NCBI GenBank assembly: GCA_002050125.1
Contig: MWTA01000020.1
Span: 18,213-82,212 of the forward strand
From: Anaerolineae bacterium UTCFX2
Lineage (GTDB): Bacteria > Chloroflexota > Anaerolineae > Anaerolineales > UBA4823
Length of the DNA stretch: 64,000 nt
Direction: 5' to 3'
The translations under genes and the position numbers were made by a program. Positions within the stretch are counted from its first letter, which is position 1, and each line of letters begins with the position of its first letter. This document shows positions 25,992-35,048 of this stretch, in pieces. A model generated the notes under the pieces. The model saw only the letters and a program-made list of their open reading frames with translations. It was not told the origin of the DNA and made no database searches.

Positions 25992-28592
25992 TTATTCGTG
26001 TTTGATGGCGTCGACGATGTTGAGGCGCGCCGCGCGGCGGGCGGGGGAGATGGCGGCGAGTTGAACCGCGCCCAGGGCGATCAGGACGCTGATCAGATAG
26101 GGGCTCGAAGTGAAGCGGTAGACCAGGTCGTAACCGATCATCATATTCGTGCCGATGATGGCTACGTTGGCGATCATCGTGCCGACCAGGATGCCATACA
26201 AGCCGCCCATCAAACCCAGCCCTAAAGCCTCGGCGAGAACCATCTTGAGCACCTGGCGGCGCGTCATGCCGAGCGAGCGCAGCCCCCCGATCTCGCGCTG
26301 GCGTTCGATGATATTCATGGTAAGGGTGTTGATCACGCCCAACCCGCCGATAATCACGCCGATCAAGCCAAGCACGTCGAACAAGCGGAAGGATTGGTTC
26401 ATCAGATCCAGGATACTGTTGCGGAAGGCGACGGTCGACTGGAGGCTGATGTTGTGGCTCTTTTGAAAGCGATCCTTGATCTCCTGCATCACACCCTCAA
26501 CCGAGAAGGTCGGGTCGATGGCGATGGCAAAGCGGTCAACGCCCTGGGCGTTGAATAAATTGCGCAGGTCGGCGTAAGCGCCGTAGAACATCTGGCTTTG
26601 ACCGGTGAAATCTACCACCTCTGCCGCGATGTAGAATGGCTTTTCGCCGCGGCGCGTGAGCAGCGTGACCGTATCGCCCTGGCGCAGGTTATAGCGGTCG
26701 GCTACCGAACTGGAGACAAACACCGCCTGTCCCTGGGTCAGGCGCTTCCAATTCTGAGCCGGGTCTCCTTGATTGGCGGCGAACTTCATGTTCCCCACTT
26801 GAAGAAATGAGGCTGGGTCGATCGCTTGAAAGAAAAACTGGTCGTTTGATTCTGGATCGGCAGCCAGCGAGCCTTGCGCGACTTGAACATCGATCACGCG
26901 GATGGGGGTGATTGCGCTCACACCGGGAACGCTGAGGAGCTGTTTGGCGAACGATTCGCGCATGGGCAGCGCAGCCCGGACATAAAGGTCGCCGCCGAGC
27001 GAATTGTCGATCCAATCCTGCACATCAGACTTGAAGGAAAAAGCCAAAGATTGTATGGAGATGATCATGGTGAGCGCCACCATGAGGGAGGCGACGGTCA
27101 GGGTGGTACGCCCCAGCGCGCGGCGGATGTTGGCAGACCCGATTGCCCCCTCGTTGCCGTAGATCCGCCTGGAAAGCGGGCGGGTAAACCCCTCCAGAAG
27201 ATTGACCGCCAGCGAAACGGTCAGGGTCGCGCCGAGGAAATAGCACACGAGCGAGGCATATCCGGCAAAATAAATCACTTCCATCGGCCAGACGATCCGA
27301 TACGTGATCAGCCAACCGATGAACAGCAGAACCAGCCCGGCAATCCAGTACAGCGGGCTGAGGCGCCCCAGGCTGCGGCTGCGCGCCCGCAGGGCTTCGA
27401 GGGGTGTGATGCGCGCCGCCTGCATGGCGGGGATGAGGGCGGCGACCAGCGTCACCCCAATGCCAATCGCCAGGCTTTGCAGGATGATTGCCGGCGGAAC
27501 GTCGTGGATATTGCCGGAATTGGGCGTCAGGTTAACCAGCATGCGCACGAGCACTTGAGCCAGCCAGTAGCCGGCTCCTAAACCCAGCGCCGACCCCGCC
27601 AGAGAGAGCAGACCCGCCTCTGCCAGGACCATTTGCATGACTTGCCGGCGGCTCAACCCGATGGCGCGCAACATGCCGATCTCGCGCGTGCGCTCGACCA
27701 CGGTCATCGAAAAGGCATTGTAGATCAAGAAGGCGCCCACAAAGATCGCGATGATCGAGAAGAAAGTCAATCCCAACTGGTAGGTCGCAAGCATCTGACC
27801 GACCAACTGGCCGCGCGCCGCCGGATAGACAATGCGGACGCCCTCGCCGAGGCGGGTCGCAAGCTGCTGCTTATAGGCTTCGAGCATCGCAGGGTTCTCT
27901 GTAAGCTGACGTGAGACCTTTAGCGAGATTTCGTCCAGCTCTCCCGCCCGATCGAAAAGATCCTGGACGACCTGGAGCGGGGCAAACCCGACCGCTCCGT
28001 CGTTGATCATGGCGACCCCTTCATCCGCCAGCAAGCCGACGATTTCGAGCCGGGCGGGCTGGTCTTTGGCGAGAAGCTCGAGCTTGTCGCCGATGCGCAA
28101 ATTCTTCTTGTCCGCATAACTGGCGGGGACGATTACTTCGTATTTTGCGGGGCGCGGCATACGCCCGGATGTAAGCGGATAAACGCGCACCTGAGGGTCC
28201 AGTTCTGGATCGATGCCGGTGAGATCGAAGAAATTGCCGGCGGCAACGCCGGTCATGCTGAACGCGATCTGCCAGGAGCCGGCTTCGCTGGCAGGCAGGG
28301 TGCGCGCCTGGAGGATCGGAGCGGCGATTTCCACGCCTTTCACGCGCGCCGCTTTTGCCAGCAGTTCCTGGTTAAGCGGTTGGCGCTCCTTGTTCACCGG
28401 CACGATCAGCAGGCTGGCTTGTCCGGTGGCGCGGTCGAACACTTCATAGAGCGAATCGAGCGTGGTCTGATTGGTGACCTGAGTGGCAAGCACCACCGCG
28501 ACGCCCAGCACGATCCCTAGCAAAGTCAGCAGGGTGCGGCCGCGATGCGCGCTCAAATTGCGGCGGGCGAGGAAGGCGACGGCGAACATCAC
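25992..28592 (-). CDS. ABC transporter permease, double FtsX/MacB type
   Basis: An 866-residue permease with an N-terminal membrane helix, a MacB-type periplasmic domain, and two FtsX domains, each ending in a block of three membrane helices (ERTREIGMLRAIGLSRRQVMQM near residue 305 and ERQREIGGLRSLGMTRRQVLKM near 770). Proteins with two FtsX blocks work with a LolD/MacB-type ATPase, here encoded directly upstream (4 bp overlap). Substrate unknown: lipoprotein release, peptide export or cell-wall signalling are all possible. Confidence 0.88.
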   Translation of the reverse strand: MMFAVAFLARRNLSAHRGRTLLTLLGIVLGVAVVLATQVTNQTTLDSLYEVFDRATGQASLLIVPVNKERQPLNQELLAKAARVKGVEIAAPILQARTLPASEAGSWQIAFSMTGVAAGNFFDLTGIDPELDPQVRVYPLTSGRMPRPAKYEVIVPASYADKKNLRIGDKLELLAKDQPARLEIVGLLADEGVAMINDGAVGFAPLQVVQDLFDRAGELDEISLKVSRQLTENPAMLEAYKQQLATRLGEGVRIVYPAARGQLVGQMLATYQLGLTFFSIIAIFVGAFLIYNAFSMTVVERTREIGMLRAIGLSRRQVMQMVLAEAGLLSLAGSALGLGAGYWLAQVLVRMLVNLTPNSGNIHDVPPAIILQSLAIGIGVTLVAALIPAMQAARITPLEALRARSRSLGRLSPLYWIAGLVLLFIGWLITYRIVWPMEVIYFAGYASLVCYFLGATLTVSLAVNLLEGFTRPLSRRIYGNEGAIGSANIRRALGRTTLTVASLMVALTMIISIQSLAFSFKSDVQDWIDNSLGGDLYVRAALPMRESFAKQLLSVPGVSAITPIRVIDVQVAQGSLAADPESNDQFFFQAIDPASFLQVGNMKFAANQGDPAQNWKRLTQGQAVFVSSSVADRYNLRQGDTVTLLTRRGEKPFYIAAEVVDFTGQSQMFYGAYADLRNLFNAQGVDRFAIAIDPTFSVEGVMQEIKDRFQKSHNISLQSTVAFRNSILDLMNQSFRLFDVLGLIGVIIGGLGVINTLTMNIIERQREIGGLRSLGMTRRQVLKMVLAEALGLGLMGGLYGILVGTMIANVAIIGTNMMIGYDLVYRFTSSPYLISVLIALGAVQLAAISPARRAARLNIVDAIKHE

Positions 28593-29329
28593 AGCTCCAG
28601 GCGAGTCATCACGTCGACGATCTCTGCGACTGGGATGCCTCCGGCGCCGTTGGTCAGGGTATGGACGATGCGCCCGTCTTTGAGGAAAACGACCCGATCC
28701 GCGAACGAAGCTGCGCGTGGGTCATGGGTGACCATGACGATCGTAGCGCCAAGCTCGCGGCAGGTGCTTCGCAGCAGTTCGAGGATGGCGGTGCTGGAGC
28801 GCGAGTCCAGGTTGCCGGTTGGCTCATCTGCCAGCACGATCTCCGGCTGGTTGACGAATGCGCGCGCAATCGCCACGCGCTGCTGCTGACCGCCGGAAAG
28901 CTGGTCGGGTTTGTGATCGACCCGGTCTCCGAGGCCGACCAGCGTCAGCAGGTCATCGATGCGCGCCCGTTCTCGGCGCAGCGGCTGACCGTCGATCAGC
29001 ACTGGCAGACCGACGTTTTCGGCGGCGTTGAGGGTCGGGAGCAGGTTATAGAACTGGAAAATGAAACCCACTTTGCGCCGGCGCAGCTCAGTCAATTCAT
29101 CGTCGCTGAGCTTGAAAATTGGCAGATCGTTGAGAAAAACCTCGCCGGACGTGGGGAAATCCAGACCGCCAAGCAGGTGCAGCAGGGTGGATTTGCCGGA
29201 GCCAGAGGGACCCATGATGGCGACGAACTCGCCGCGCTCGACGGCAAAATCCACATCGTCGAGCGCGGTCACGGAGACCTCGCCCATGCGATAGGTTTTG
29301 GTGAGGGATTGGGCAGCTAGGACAGGCAT
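28589..29329 (-). CDS. ABC transporter ATP-binding protein, LolD/MacB type
   Basis: A 246-residue ATPase with Walker [18 protein letters not shown] near residue 39, the signature [14 protein letters not shown], Walker [15 protein letters not shown] and the H-loop VTHDPRAA. It partners the large permease that it overlaps. A short AAGGA ribosome site precedes ATG 29329. Confidence 0.93.
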   Translation of the reverse strand: MPVLAAQSLTKTYRMGEVSVTALDDVDFAVERGEFVAIMGPSGSGKSTLLHLLGGLDFPTSGEVFLNDLPIFKLSDDELTELRRRKVGFIFQFYNLLPTLNAAENVGLPVLIDGQPLRRERARIDDLLTLVGLGDRVDHKPDQLSGGQQQRVAIARAFVNQPEIVLADEPTGNLDSRSSTAILELLRSTCRELGATIVMVTHDPRAASFADRVVFLKDGRIVHTLTNGAGGIPVAEIVDVMTRLEL

Positions 29330-29458
29330 TCAGTCTTCCTTCGATGCATTCCGGGTGGTTGGATCGCCCCCAACTATAATCCAAATTCCGCGATTGCACA
29401 GCCGTATGGCTGGCGACTACAAGCCTGCTAATCAGCTTTTAATTCTGCTTTCAATCCC

Positions 29459-30613
29459 TCAATAGACCGGCTGGCTTGGATCGACCTCCTGAGCCCAGGC
29501 ATTGACGCCGCCTTGTAGATTCTTGACTTTGCGGAAACCGGCGCTCACTAGCAGTTCGAGGGCGCGGACTGAGCGCGTGCCGGATTTGCAGAGGATCACC
29601 ATCTCTTCGGCGCTGTCCAGTTCGGACAGGCGCGCTGCGAGCTGCCCGAGCGGGATGAGGGTTGCGCCCGGGATGTGCGAGATCTGCAGCTCATGCGGTT
29701 CGCGCACGTCCAGCAAGCGCAGATGGTTGCCCTCTTTCAGCCGCGCAGCCAGTTCGGTAGCGCTGATGTCCCACCCGCCGCCGACCGAACCCATATCGTG
29801 GTCGTGCATCGGAACGCCGCAGAAGGCTTCATAGTCGATCAATTCGGTCACTTCGGGGTTTGGACCGCAGACTTTGCAGTTTGGGTTCTTGCGCAGCTTG
29901 ACGAACTCAAAGGTCATGTCCAGGGCGTTGTAAAGCAGCAGCCTGCCGATCAGCGGGTCGCCGATGTCGAGCAGCAGTTTGATCGCTTCGGTCGCCTGGA
30001 GCGTGCCGATTGTGCCAGGGAGAATGCCCAGCACGCCCCCCTCGGCGCAGGAAGGCACCAGACCAGGCGGAGGCGGTTCGGGGAAGATGCAGCGGTAGCA
30101 GGGACCGCGCTTTGCGTCAAAAACGCTGACCTGACCGTCAAAGCGGAAGATCGATCCAAATACGTTCGGCTTGCCGGTCAGCACGCACAGGTCATTGGTC
30201 AAATAGCGGGTGGGGAAGTTGTCCGTCCCATCCAGGATCAGATCGTATGGCGCGGCGATCTGATAAGCATTGCTGGAGGTGAATGGTTCGTTATAGACGT
30301 CGACCTGGATATCCGGGTTCAGATCGAGCATGCGGCTGCGCGCCGACTCGACTTTGAGCTTGCCGATGCTAGAAACGCCGTGGATCACCTGGCGCTGCAG
30401 GTTCGATGAATCAACCACATCGAAATCCACCAACCCGATGCGCCCGACGCCCGCCGCGGCGAGGTACAACGCCGCGGGCGAGCCCAGCCCGCCGGTGCCG
30501 ATCATCAGCACCGAGGCGGCTTTCAGCTTCCGCTGACCTTCGAGACCAACCTCGGGGATGAGCAGATGACGCGAATAACGCAATATTTCTTCATGTGAAA
30601 GTTCGGGTAACAT
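29459..30613 (-). CDS. MoeB/ThiF-type adenylyltransferase with C-terminal rhodanese domain
   Basis: A 384-residue E1-like enzyme. The nucleotide-binding GTGGLGSPAALYLAAAGVGRIGLVD lies near residue 40, a CYRC and CKVC pair forms the zinc site, and a rhodanese domain with active-site CKSGTRS occupies the last 110 residues. It should adenylate the C-terminal Gly of the sulfur carrier encoded just upstream on the same strand and, through the rhodanese Cys, convert it to thiocarboxylate. The neighbours (Mec-type protease, CysM) point to cysteine synthesis rather than molybdopterin or thiamine synthesis. Confidence 0.92.
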   Translation of the reverse strand: MLPELSHEEILRYSRHLLIPEVGLEGQRKLKAASVLMIGTGGLGSPAALYLAAAGVGRIGLVDFDVVDSSNLQRQVIHGVSSIGKLKVESARSRMLDLNPDIQVDVYNEPFTSSNAYQIAAPYDLILDGTDNFPTRYLTNDLCVLTGKPNVFGSIFRFDGQVSVFDAKRGPCYRCIFPEPPPPGLVPSCAEGGVLGILPGTIGTLQATEAIKLLLDIGDPLIGRLLLYNALDMTFEFVKLRKNPNCKVCGPNPEVTELIDYEAFCGVPMHDHDMGSVGGGWDISATELAARLKEGNHLRLLDVREPHELQISHIPGATLIPLGQLAARLSELDSAEEMVILCKSGTRSVRALELLVSAGFRKVKNLQGGVNAWAQEVDPSQPVY

Positions 30614-30688
30614 TTCGAACGCCTTTCAATGTGCCCCGTCCCTGCAGGACGGTGGCAGGTTTCCCGCAGGTATAGGAGACGCGTGGTT

Positions 30689-30961
30689 TCAACCGCCCGC
30701 AATGCTCGGGACGAGCATCAGGCGGTCATCGGATTTCAGCGGGGTGGCAAGCCCCTGCAATTCTTTGATGTTTTCTTCGCCCAGAAACAAGTTGACAAAC
30801 GGGCGAAGCTCTTCGCTGTCGCTGTACAGATGCGGCTTCAGCGCCGGGTGGATCGCAATCAAGTTGTCCAGCGCCTCAGAGACTGTGGCGCCTTCAACCT
30901 GAACCTCGGATTGTCCGGTAGTGTAAGCGCGTAGCGGGGTCGGAATGCGTAACGTGGGCAT
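30689..30961 (-). CDS. Ubiquitin-like sulfur carrier protein (CysO/ThiS/MoaD type)
   Basis: A 90-residue beta-grasp protein beginning MPTLRIPTPLRAYTTGQ and ending in the functional Gly-Gly (PSIAGG), which becomes a thiocarboxylate. FVNLFLGEENIKELQGLATPL is typical of the MoaD/ThiS fold. Its position beside CysM, a Mec-type JAMM protease and a MoeB-rhodanese identifies it as the CysO-type carrier of the alternative cysteine pathway. ATG 30961 is supported by the clean N terminus. Confidence 0.92.
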   Translation of the reverse strand: MPTLRIPTPLRAYTTGQSEVQVEGATVSEALDNLIAIHPALKPHLYSDSEELRPFVNLFLGEENIKELQGLATPLKSDDRLMLVPSIAGG

Positions 30962-30986
30962 GGGTACTCCTGGAATGGTCTGGTCT

Positions 30987-31412
30987 TTAGACCGTATGAT
31001 TGAACTGATCGAACAGTTTTTCGGCGCTGGCAACGCCGTGATTGACATAGCGTGGGGCGCCATTGGAATCGACGATGAAAGTGGTTGGCACGCTGAACAC
31101 CCCCCACTGATCGGCAATCTCCGGCTGGAGAGAGGCGTCGATCTCCACGATCTGCAGGCGATCGCCAGCCAGCTCCTGCAGGCGGTGGATCGCGGGGCGC
31201 TGAAGGGTCTTGCAGGGCGCGCAGGTGGGCGTGGTGAAGTATAACAGAACCGGTTTTCCATTCGAGCTAGAGTCCGGAGCCATTTGGCGCGTGCGCAGCC
31301 AGGCAAGTGTGAAATAGCCTGCCAGGCGGTAAGCCAACAAGCCGACTGCGATGACCATCAGCGCCAGCAGCGCCCGCCCGAAAATGGGATTGGTAAGCAG
31401 GTTGGGCAGCAT
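30987..31412 (-). CDS. Membrane-anchored thioredoxin-fold protein
   Basis: A 141-residue protein with an N-terminal membrane helix (ALLALMVIAVGLLAYRLAGY) and a thioredoxin domain with active site C64-A-P-C67 (YFTTPTCAPCK) and cis-Pro (VFSVPTTFIVD). It lies 3 bp behind the DUF4395 gene, a pairing seen in other bacteria. It may move reducing equivalents across the membrane or keep sulfur carriers reduced; this is inferred from location in the cysteine operon. Confidence 0.88.
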   Translation of the reverse strand: MLPNLLTNPIFGRALLALMVIAVGLLAYRLAGYFTLAWLRTRQMAPDSSSNGKPVLLYFTTPTCAPCKTLQRPAIHRLQELAGDRLQIVEIDASLQPEIADQWGVFSVPTTFIVDSNGAPRYVNHGVASAEKLFDQFNHTV

Positions 31413-31415
31413 CGG

Positions 31416-31910
31416 TTAGCGCTCCTGTCCAACGCGCGTGTTGGGTCGCATGCCCGGGAAAGTGTCCGCGGGTGGAGATTTATAAAAGCCCGGCACGCGC
31501 AGCCGGCTGAGCCAGTAATACACCATACAGCCGAGGCAGAACCCGCCAAACGCGTTCAAGGCTGCCAGCCCGGCAACCAACCAGACCAACCCCCAGCCCA
31601 CGAAGCCGGCGCCCAGGAACAGCGCCAGAGCGGCGCTGCTCATAAAGACCCCGCCCAATCCCTGGGCAAAACGGTGCGGCTCCGGGTTATCCAACAAGAC
31701 ATCCGGCTTGATCCAGCCAGCGGGTTTGAGCAATTTGTGGTAACCAAAGCCAAACCCCGGCGCGCCGAGCAGGGTTCCGATCAACATGACCGCTGCGACC
31801 AGCACAACCAGCCCTGGCAAATTGAAAATGAACGCCAGGAGATTCAGTGTGATGATCACAAGCTGGTTCACCTTCAGCGCGGAGTGGTCAATTTTTCTAA
31901 GGTTGTCCAT
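31416..31910 (-). CDS. DUF4395 integral membrane protein
   Basis: A 164-residue protein with about four membrane helices and the DUF4395 pattern: the start KIDHSALKVNQ, a GFGFGYHKLL loop, and the C-terminal FGGFCLGCMVYYW, whose Cys pair (CLGC) could exchange disulfides. DUF4395 genes often sit beside thioredoxin-like genes, as here. The CLGC motif makes a role in redox transfer to the adjacent thioredoxin attractive but untested. Confidence 0.85.
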   Translation of the reverse strand: MDNLRKIDHSALKVNQLVIITLNLLAFIFNLPGLVVLVAAVMLIGTLLGAPGFGFGYHKLLKPAGWIKPDVLLDNPEPHRFAQGLGGVFMSSAALALFLGAGFVGWGLVWLVAGLAALNAFGGFCLGCMVYYWLSRLRVPGFYKSPPADTFPGMRPNTRVGQER

Positions 31911-31940
31911 AGTACACCATACCTAAGAATCCTCTGAATG

Positions 31941-32381
31941 CTATGTAGAACCCCCGCTAGTGACTGTAATCAACTCCTCCTCGAATTGAGAGCGGTCCTC
32001 CTTCAATTGCCAGGAGCGGCTGGTTTCAGCCCGGCCGGAGCGGACGCTGGTGATTATGTAGGAGAGCCAGGGCGTAGCCCATTCGCGGTCGAATTCGGAC
32101 GGGTATTCGGGATGATCCGGGTGGGAGTGAAACACGCCGATCACCTCCAGCCCCAGGCGGGCGGCTTTCTGCTCGCCAAACAGATAATCCTGGGCGGTGA
32201 GCAGGTAACGGTTGTGCCGGGCGCTGTCCTCGCGGGCGTTGTCGAATTCGAGCAGGTCGTAGACTTGGCGCCCCGCCTGGCTGACGACGCCCAGCAGCAA
32301 ACCGGCGCCTTCATCCGGGTAGGCTGCCTCGCCATGAGCCTGGATGCGCTGGAACAGTTCAGATGAGATGTTGAGAGCCAT
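31941..32381 (-). CDS. JAMM/MPN metalloprotease, Mec-type
   Basis: A 146-residue JAB1/MPN protease with a complete JAMM site: Glu24 (DEGAG), H85-S-H87, then seven residues to Ser95 and Asp98. In the CysO pathway the Mec protease releases cysteine from the CysO-cysteine adduct. The neighbouring CysM and CysO genes give the same role here. Confidence 0.92.
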   Translation of the reverse strand: MALNISSELFQRIQAHGEAAYPDEGAGLLLGVVSQAGRQVYDLLEFDNAREDSARHNRYLLTAQDYLFGEQKAARLGLEVIGVFHSHPDHPEYPSEFDREWATPWLSYIITSVRSGRAETSRSWQLKEDRSQFEEELITVTSGGST

Positions 32382-32439
32382 TGTTTCTTTGCCAAAATTG
32401 TTCGATCATGCCAGTCAAGGGGTGAGCCTGGCGTTGAAA

Positions 32440-33393
32440 TTATTCGCCCGCACCCCAGAGCGCGTCGTCGCTGAGGTATTTATAGCCGGCGTCGGGGAAC
32501 ACTGTGACGACGACGCCCTGCGTCAGTCCCTCGGCGATTTGAATGGCAGCCTGGGCGGCTGCGCCGGAGGAAATCCCTACGAAAAGCCCCTCTTGCTGCG
32601 CCAGCTTGCGCACCATTGAATAAGCCGCCTCGGTCGAAACCTCGATGACCCGGTCGGGTACGGACGGGTCGTAAAACCCCGGTCGAATCGAGCTGGCGAG
32701 GTGTTTGAGCCCCTCGAGCCCGTGGAACGGACCGTCCGGCTGAACCGCAGCCACCTGGAGGTGCGGCAGGTATTCGCGCAGGTAACTGGATACGCCGGTA
32801 AGCGTTCCGGTCGTGCCCATGCCGGCGACGAAATGCGTGATCTCGCCCATGGTCTGCTGCAGGATTTCCGGACCGGTCGTGGCGTAGTGCGCTTGCCAGT
32901 TGGCAGGGTTATCGTACTGGTTGGCGTAAAAATAGCGTTCGGGCTGTTCGGCGGCGAGCTGGCGCACAACCCGCATTGCGCCGTCCGTGCCTTCTAAAGG
33001 GTCGGTCAGGATCAACTCGGCGCCCAACGCGCGCAGGATCTTTATCCGTTCCCGGCTGGCGTTGGCGGGCAGCGCCAGGGTGACGCGCACGCCAAACGCC
33101 GCGCCCAGGGTGGCATAGGCGATGCCCATGTTGCCCGAGGTGGAGTCCAGCAGCTTTTTTCCGTTGGAGAGCGACCCGTCAGCCAGGGCGGTGCGGAGGA
33201 TGTTTAGCGCCGGGCGGTCTTTGATCGACCCACCCGGGTTGAACCACTCGGCTTTGACGAGGACCTGCACGTCCGGGGAAAGGCGGCTGGTCACGCGGTG
33301 CAGAGGGATCAGCGGGGTGTTGCCCACCAGGGTTGCGAGACTAGCAGTGGCTGGCAGGCTGACCTGAATTTGGGGTATCGTGATGATTTCCAT
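32440..33393 (-). CDS. Cysteine synthase, CysM-like PLP enzyme
   Basis: A 317-residue fold-type II PLP enzyme. PLP Lys58 is in NPGGSIKDRPA, with the phosphate-binding STSGNMGIA and glycine-loop GMGTTGTLTG. As first gene of the operon that includes the sulfur carrier it is best seen as the CysO-dependent synthase, which accepts thiocarboxylate sulfur and typically O-phosphoserine. O-acetylserine use is not excluded. Its 5' leader is about 275 nt and structured. Confidence 0.9.
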   Translation of the reverse strand: MEIITIPQIQVSLPATASLATLVGNTPLIPLHRVTSRLSPDVQVLVKAEWFNPGGSIKDRPALNILRTALADGSLSNGKKLLDSTSGNMGIAYATLGAAFGVRVTLALPANASRERIKILRALGAELILTDPLEGTDGAMRVVRQLAAEQPERYFYANQYDNPANWQAHYATTGPEILQQTMGEITHFVAGMGTTGTLTGVSSYLREYLPHLQVAAVQPDGPFHGLEGLKHLASSIRPGFYDPSVPDRVIEVSTEAAYSMVRKLAQQEGLFVGISSGAAAQAAIQIAEGLTQGVVVTVFPDAGYKYLSDDALWGAGE

Positions 33394-33424
33394 CTAAAAG
33401 CTCCAGTTATATTTAACCAAAAAA

Positions 33425-33609
33425 CGGCGGACAGACATCGAAAAAGGGCGTTGCGCGTTTACTAACTCCAACACGCTTTACGAAAATTTTCTCGTAAGCG
33501 GGGTCGCAACTGCCCTTCGTCGCAGCCGGCTGGGTTGTGTCTGTCAGCCGTTTATATGCAGGTTCGGTTGAATGGTCTGTGACGAGGCGGCGGTTACAAA
33601 CCCCGCCTC
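33425..33609 (-). promoter_or_regulatory. Structured 5' leader with terminator, unknown class
   Basis: On the minus strand, from 5' to 3': a hairpin with arms 33609-33603 and 33590-33584 (GAGGCGG with CCGCCTC, plus an inner GGTT/AACC); then a 13-nt arm at 33550-33538 whose complement recurs at 33437-33425 (12 of 13 pairs). Enclosed between these arms is a large hairpin (arms 33515-33505 and 33455-33446, with an inner hairpin 33500-33474) followed by UUUUU at 33445-33441, a rho-independent terminator. A competing helix GCGTGTT/AACGCGC could disrupt it. No known riboswitch signature was recognised. Confidence 0.6.
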
Positions 33610-33674
33610 AAACACATGCAGCTTAACATGGGATCGATTCTCCGGTTCGGATATTTATGATAAAGTTGATAGTT

Positions 33675-33702
33675 ATTATATCGGTTTGTCGCAGCTTGTC
33701 AA
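33675..33702 (-). promoter_or_regulatory. Consensus promoter of the cysteine operon
   Basis: TTGACA (33702-33697), a 16-bp spacer and TATAAT (33680-33675) match the sigma-70 consensus at all 12 positions. The start would be near 33668. The -35 overlaps the stop codon of kamA. Confidence 0.85.
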
Positions 33703-35048
33703 GAGGCTGACTGTTCTTGATCCTCTTTCTCGCCCGAACCGATCCCCAGCGGCACCCATTTGCGCGCATCCTTCAGGCGGTGCTGGATGCCGCCGCGGTC
33801 ATGCAGTTCATCGAAATTCTGCGGTTTAATAAACATCTCTTCGCCCGCCAACAACCCGTGGACGCCCGACTGCCCCGGTTCGGGACGCTTCGTCCCCTTG
33901 AATTTGGCTGCGTCGCGCGGGTGGTAATCCTCCGGTTCCTCGTAGGTTGTGATAAAACCCTCATAGTTGCGCAGTACCACTTTATGGTCGGAGTAGCTGA
34001 GCAAGTAATTTGGCGAAACCGGGATCTTACCGCCGCCGCCCGGCGCGTCGATGATGTACTGGTGCACGGCATAGCCCGAGGTGTGCCCGCGCAGCCCCTC
34101 CATAATCTCGATCCCTTTGCCGACCGGGGTGCGCAAATGACCGGCGCCTTCCACTAGGTCGCACTGATAAAGATAGTAGGGGCGAACGCGGATGCGCACC
34201 AACTGCTGCACCAGTTCGCGCTGGATGTCGACGTTATCGTTGACGCCAGCCAGGAGCACCGCCTGGTTGCCAAGCGGAATGCCCGCCCGGGTCAACCGGT
34301 CGGTTGCTTGCGCCAGCTCGAGCGAAATCTCGTTTGGATGGTTGACGTGGATGTTCATCCAAAGCGGATGATATTTTTGGAGCATAGCGGTCAATTCATC
34401 GGTCACGCGCATTGGCAGGAAGACCGGGACGCGCGACCCAATGCGCACGATCTCGATATGGGGAATTTCGCGCAAGCGGCTCAGGATCTCCTCCAGGATT
34501 TTGGGGGCGAGCACGAGCGGGTCGCCGCCTGAAAGCAGCACATCGCGCACCTGGGGGGTGCGCCGCAGGTATTCAAGCTGCATTTCGAACTCGGCGCGCG
34601 AGAAAGTGGCTGAAGGGTCGCCGACGATGCGCGAGCGCGTACAGTAGCGGCAGTAAGAGGCGCACTGGGTGGTCACAAGCATCAGTACCCGGTCCGGGTA
34701 GCGATGCACCAGCCCCGGAACCGGGGAATGGCGGTCTTCCGCCAGTGAATCTTCCATCATCGCCGTGAAAGGCACCAGTTCGGCGGCAGTCGGAACAACC
34801 TGCCGGCGGATTGGGTCGTGCGGATCATCTGGATCGATTAAGGAAATGAAATAGGGTGTGATATCCACTCGAAACAGGTTCGAGGCGGAAAGGGCTTTGC
34901 GCTCGCTAGCGGTAAGCGGGAGGACCGCTTCGAACTCATCGACGGTATTGATGCGGTTGGAAAGCTGCCAGCGCCAGTTGTTCCATTTTTCGTCCGGCAC
35001 ATCGGCGTAATATGGCGCGCGCTTGGAAGTGAAAGGGGTGTTTGACAT
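33699..35048 (-). CDS. kamA: Lysine 2,3-aminomutase (KamA/AblA family)
   Basis: A 449-residue radical-SAM and PLP enzyme. C129-x3-C133-x2-C136 (CASYCRYC) binds the 4Fe-4S cluster, and SGGDPLVLAPK and DAPGGGGKIP follow. It converts L-lysine to beta-lysine, for lysine fermentation or for the osmolyte acetyl-beta-lysine. Neither ablB nor other lysine-fermentation genes are adjacent. A GGAGAT ribosome site precedes the ATG and a promoter lies at 35264-35292. Confidence 0.9.
   Translation of the reverse strand: MSNTPFTSKRAPYYADVPDEKWNNWRWQLSNRINTVDEFEAVLPLTASERKALSASNLFRVDITPYFISLIDPDDPHDPIRRQVVPTAAELVPFTAMMEDSLAEDRHSPVPGLVHRYPDRVLMLVTTQCASYCRYCTRSRIVGDPSATFSRAEFEMQLEYLRRTPQVRDVLLSGGDPLVLAPKILEEILSRLREIPHIEIVRIGSRVPVFLPMRVTDELTAMLQKYHPLWMNIHVNHPNEISLELAQATDRLTRAGIPLGNQAVLLAGVNDNVDIQRELVQQLVRIRVRPYYLYQCDLVEGAGHLRTPVGKGIEIMEGLRGHTSGYAVHQYIIDAPGGGGKIPVSPNYLLSYSDHKVVLRNYEGFITTYEEPEDYHPRDAAKFKGTKRPEPGQSGVHGLLAGEEMFIKPQNFDELHDRGGIQHRLKDARKWVPLGIGSGEKEDQEQSAS

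Noticed and set aside
33440..33520. A T-box for cysteine before cysM
   Set aside because: There is a terminator, but no AGAGAGC motif, no specifier loop with UGC in the right place and no UGGA at the antiterminator position. Kept as unknown structure.
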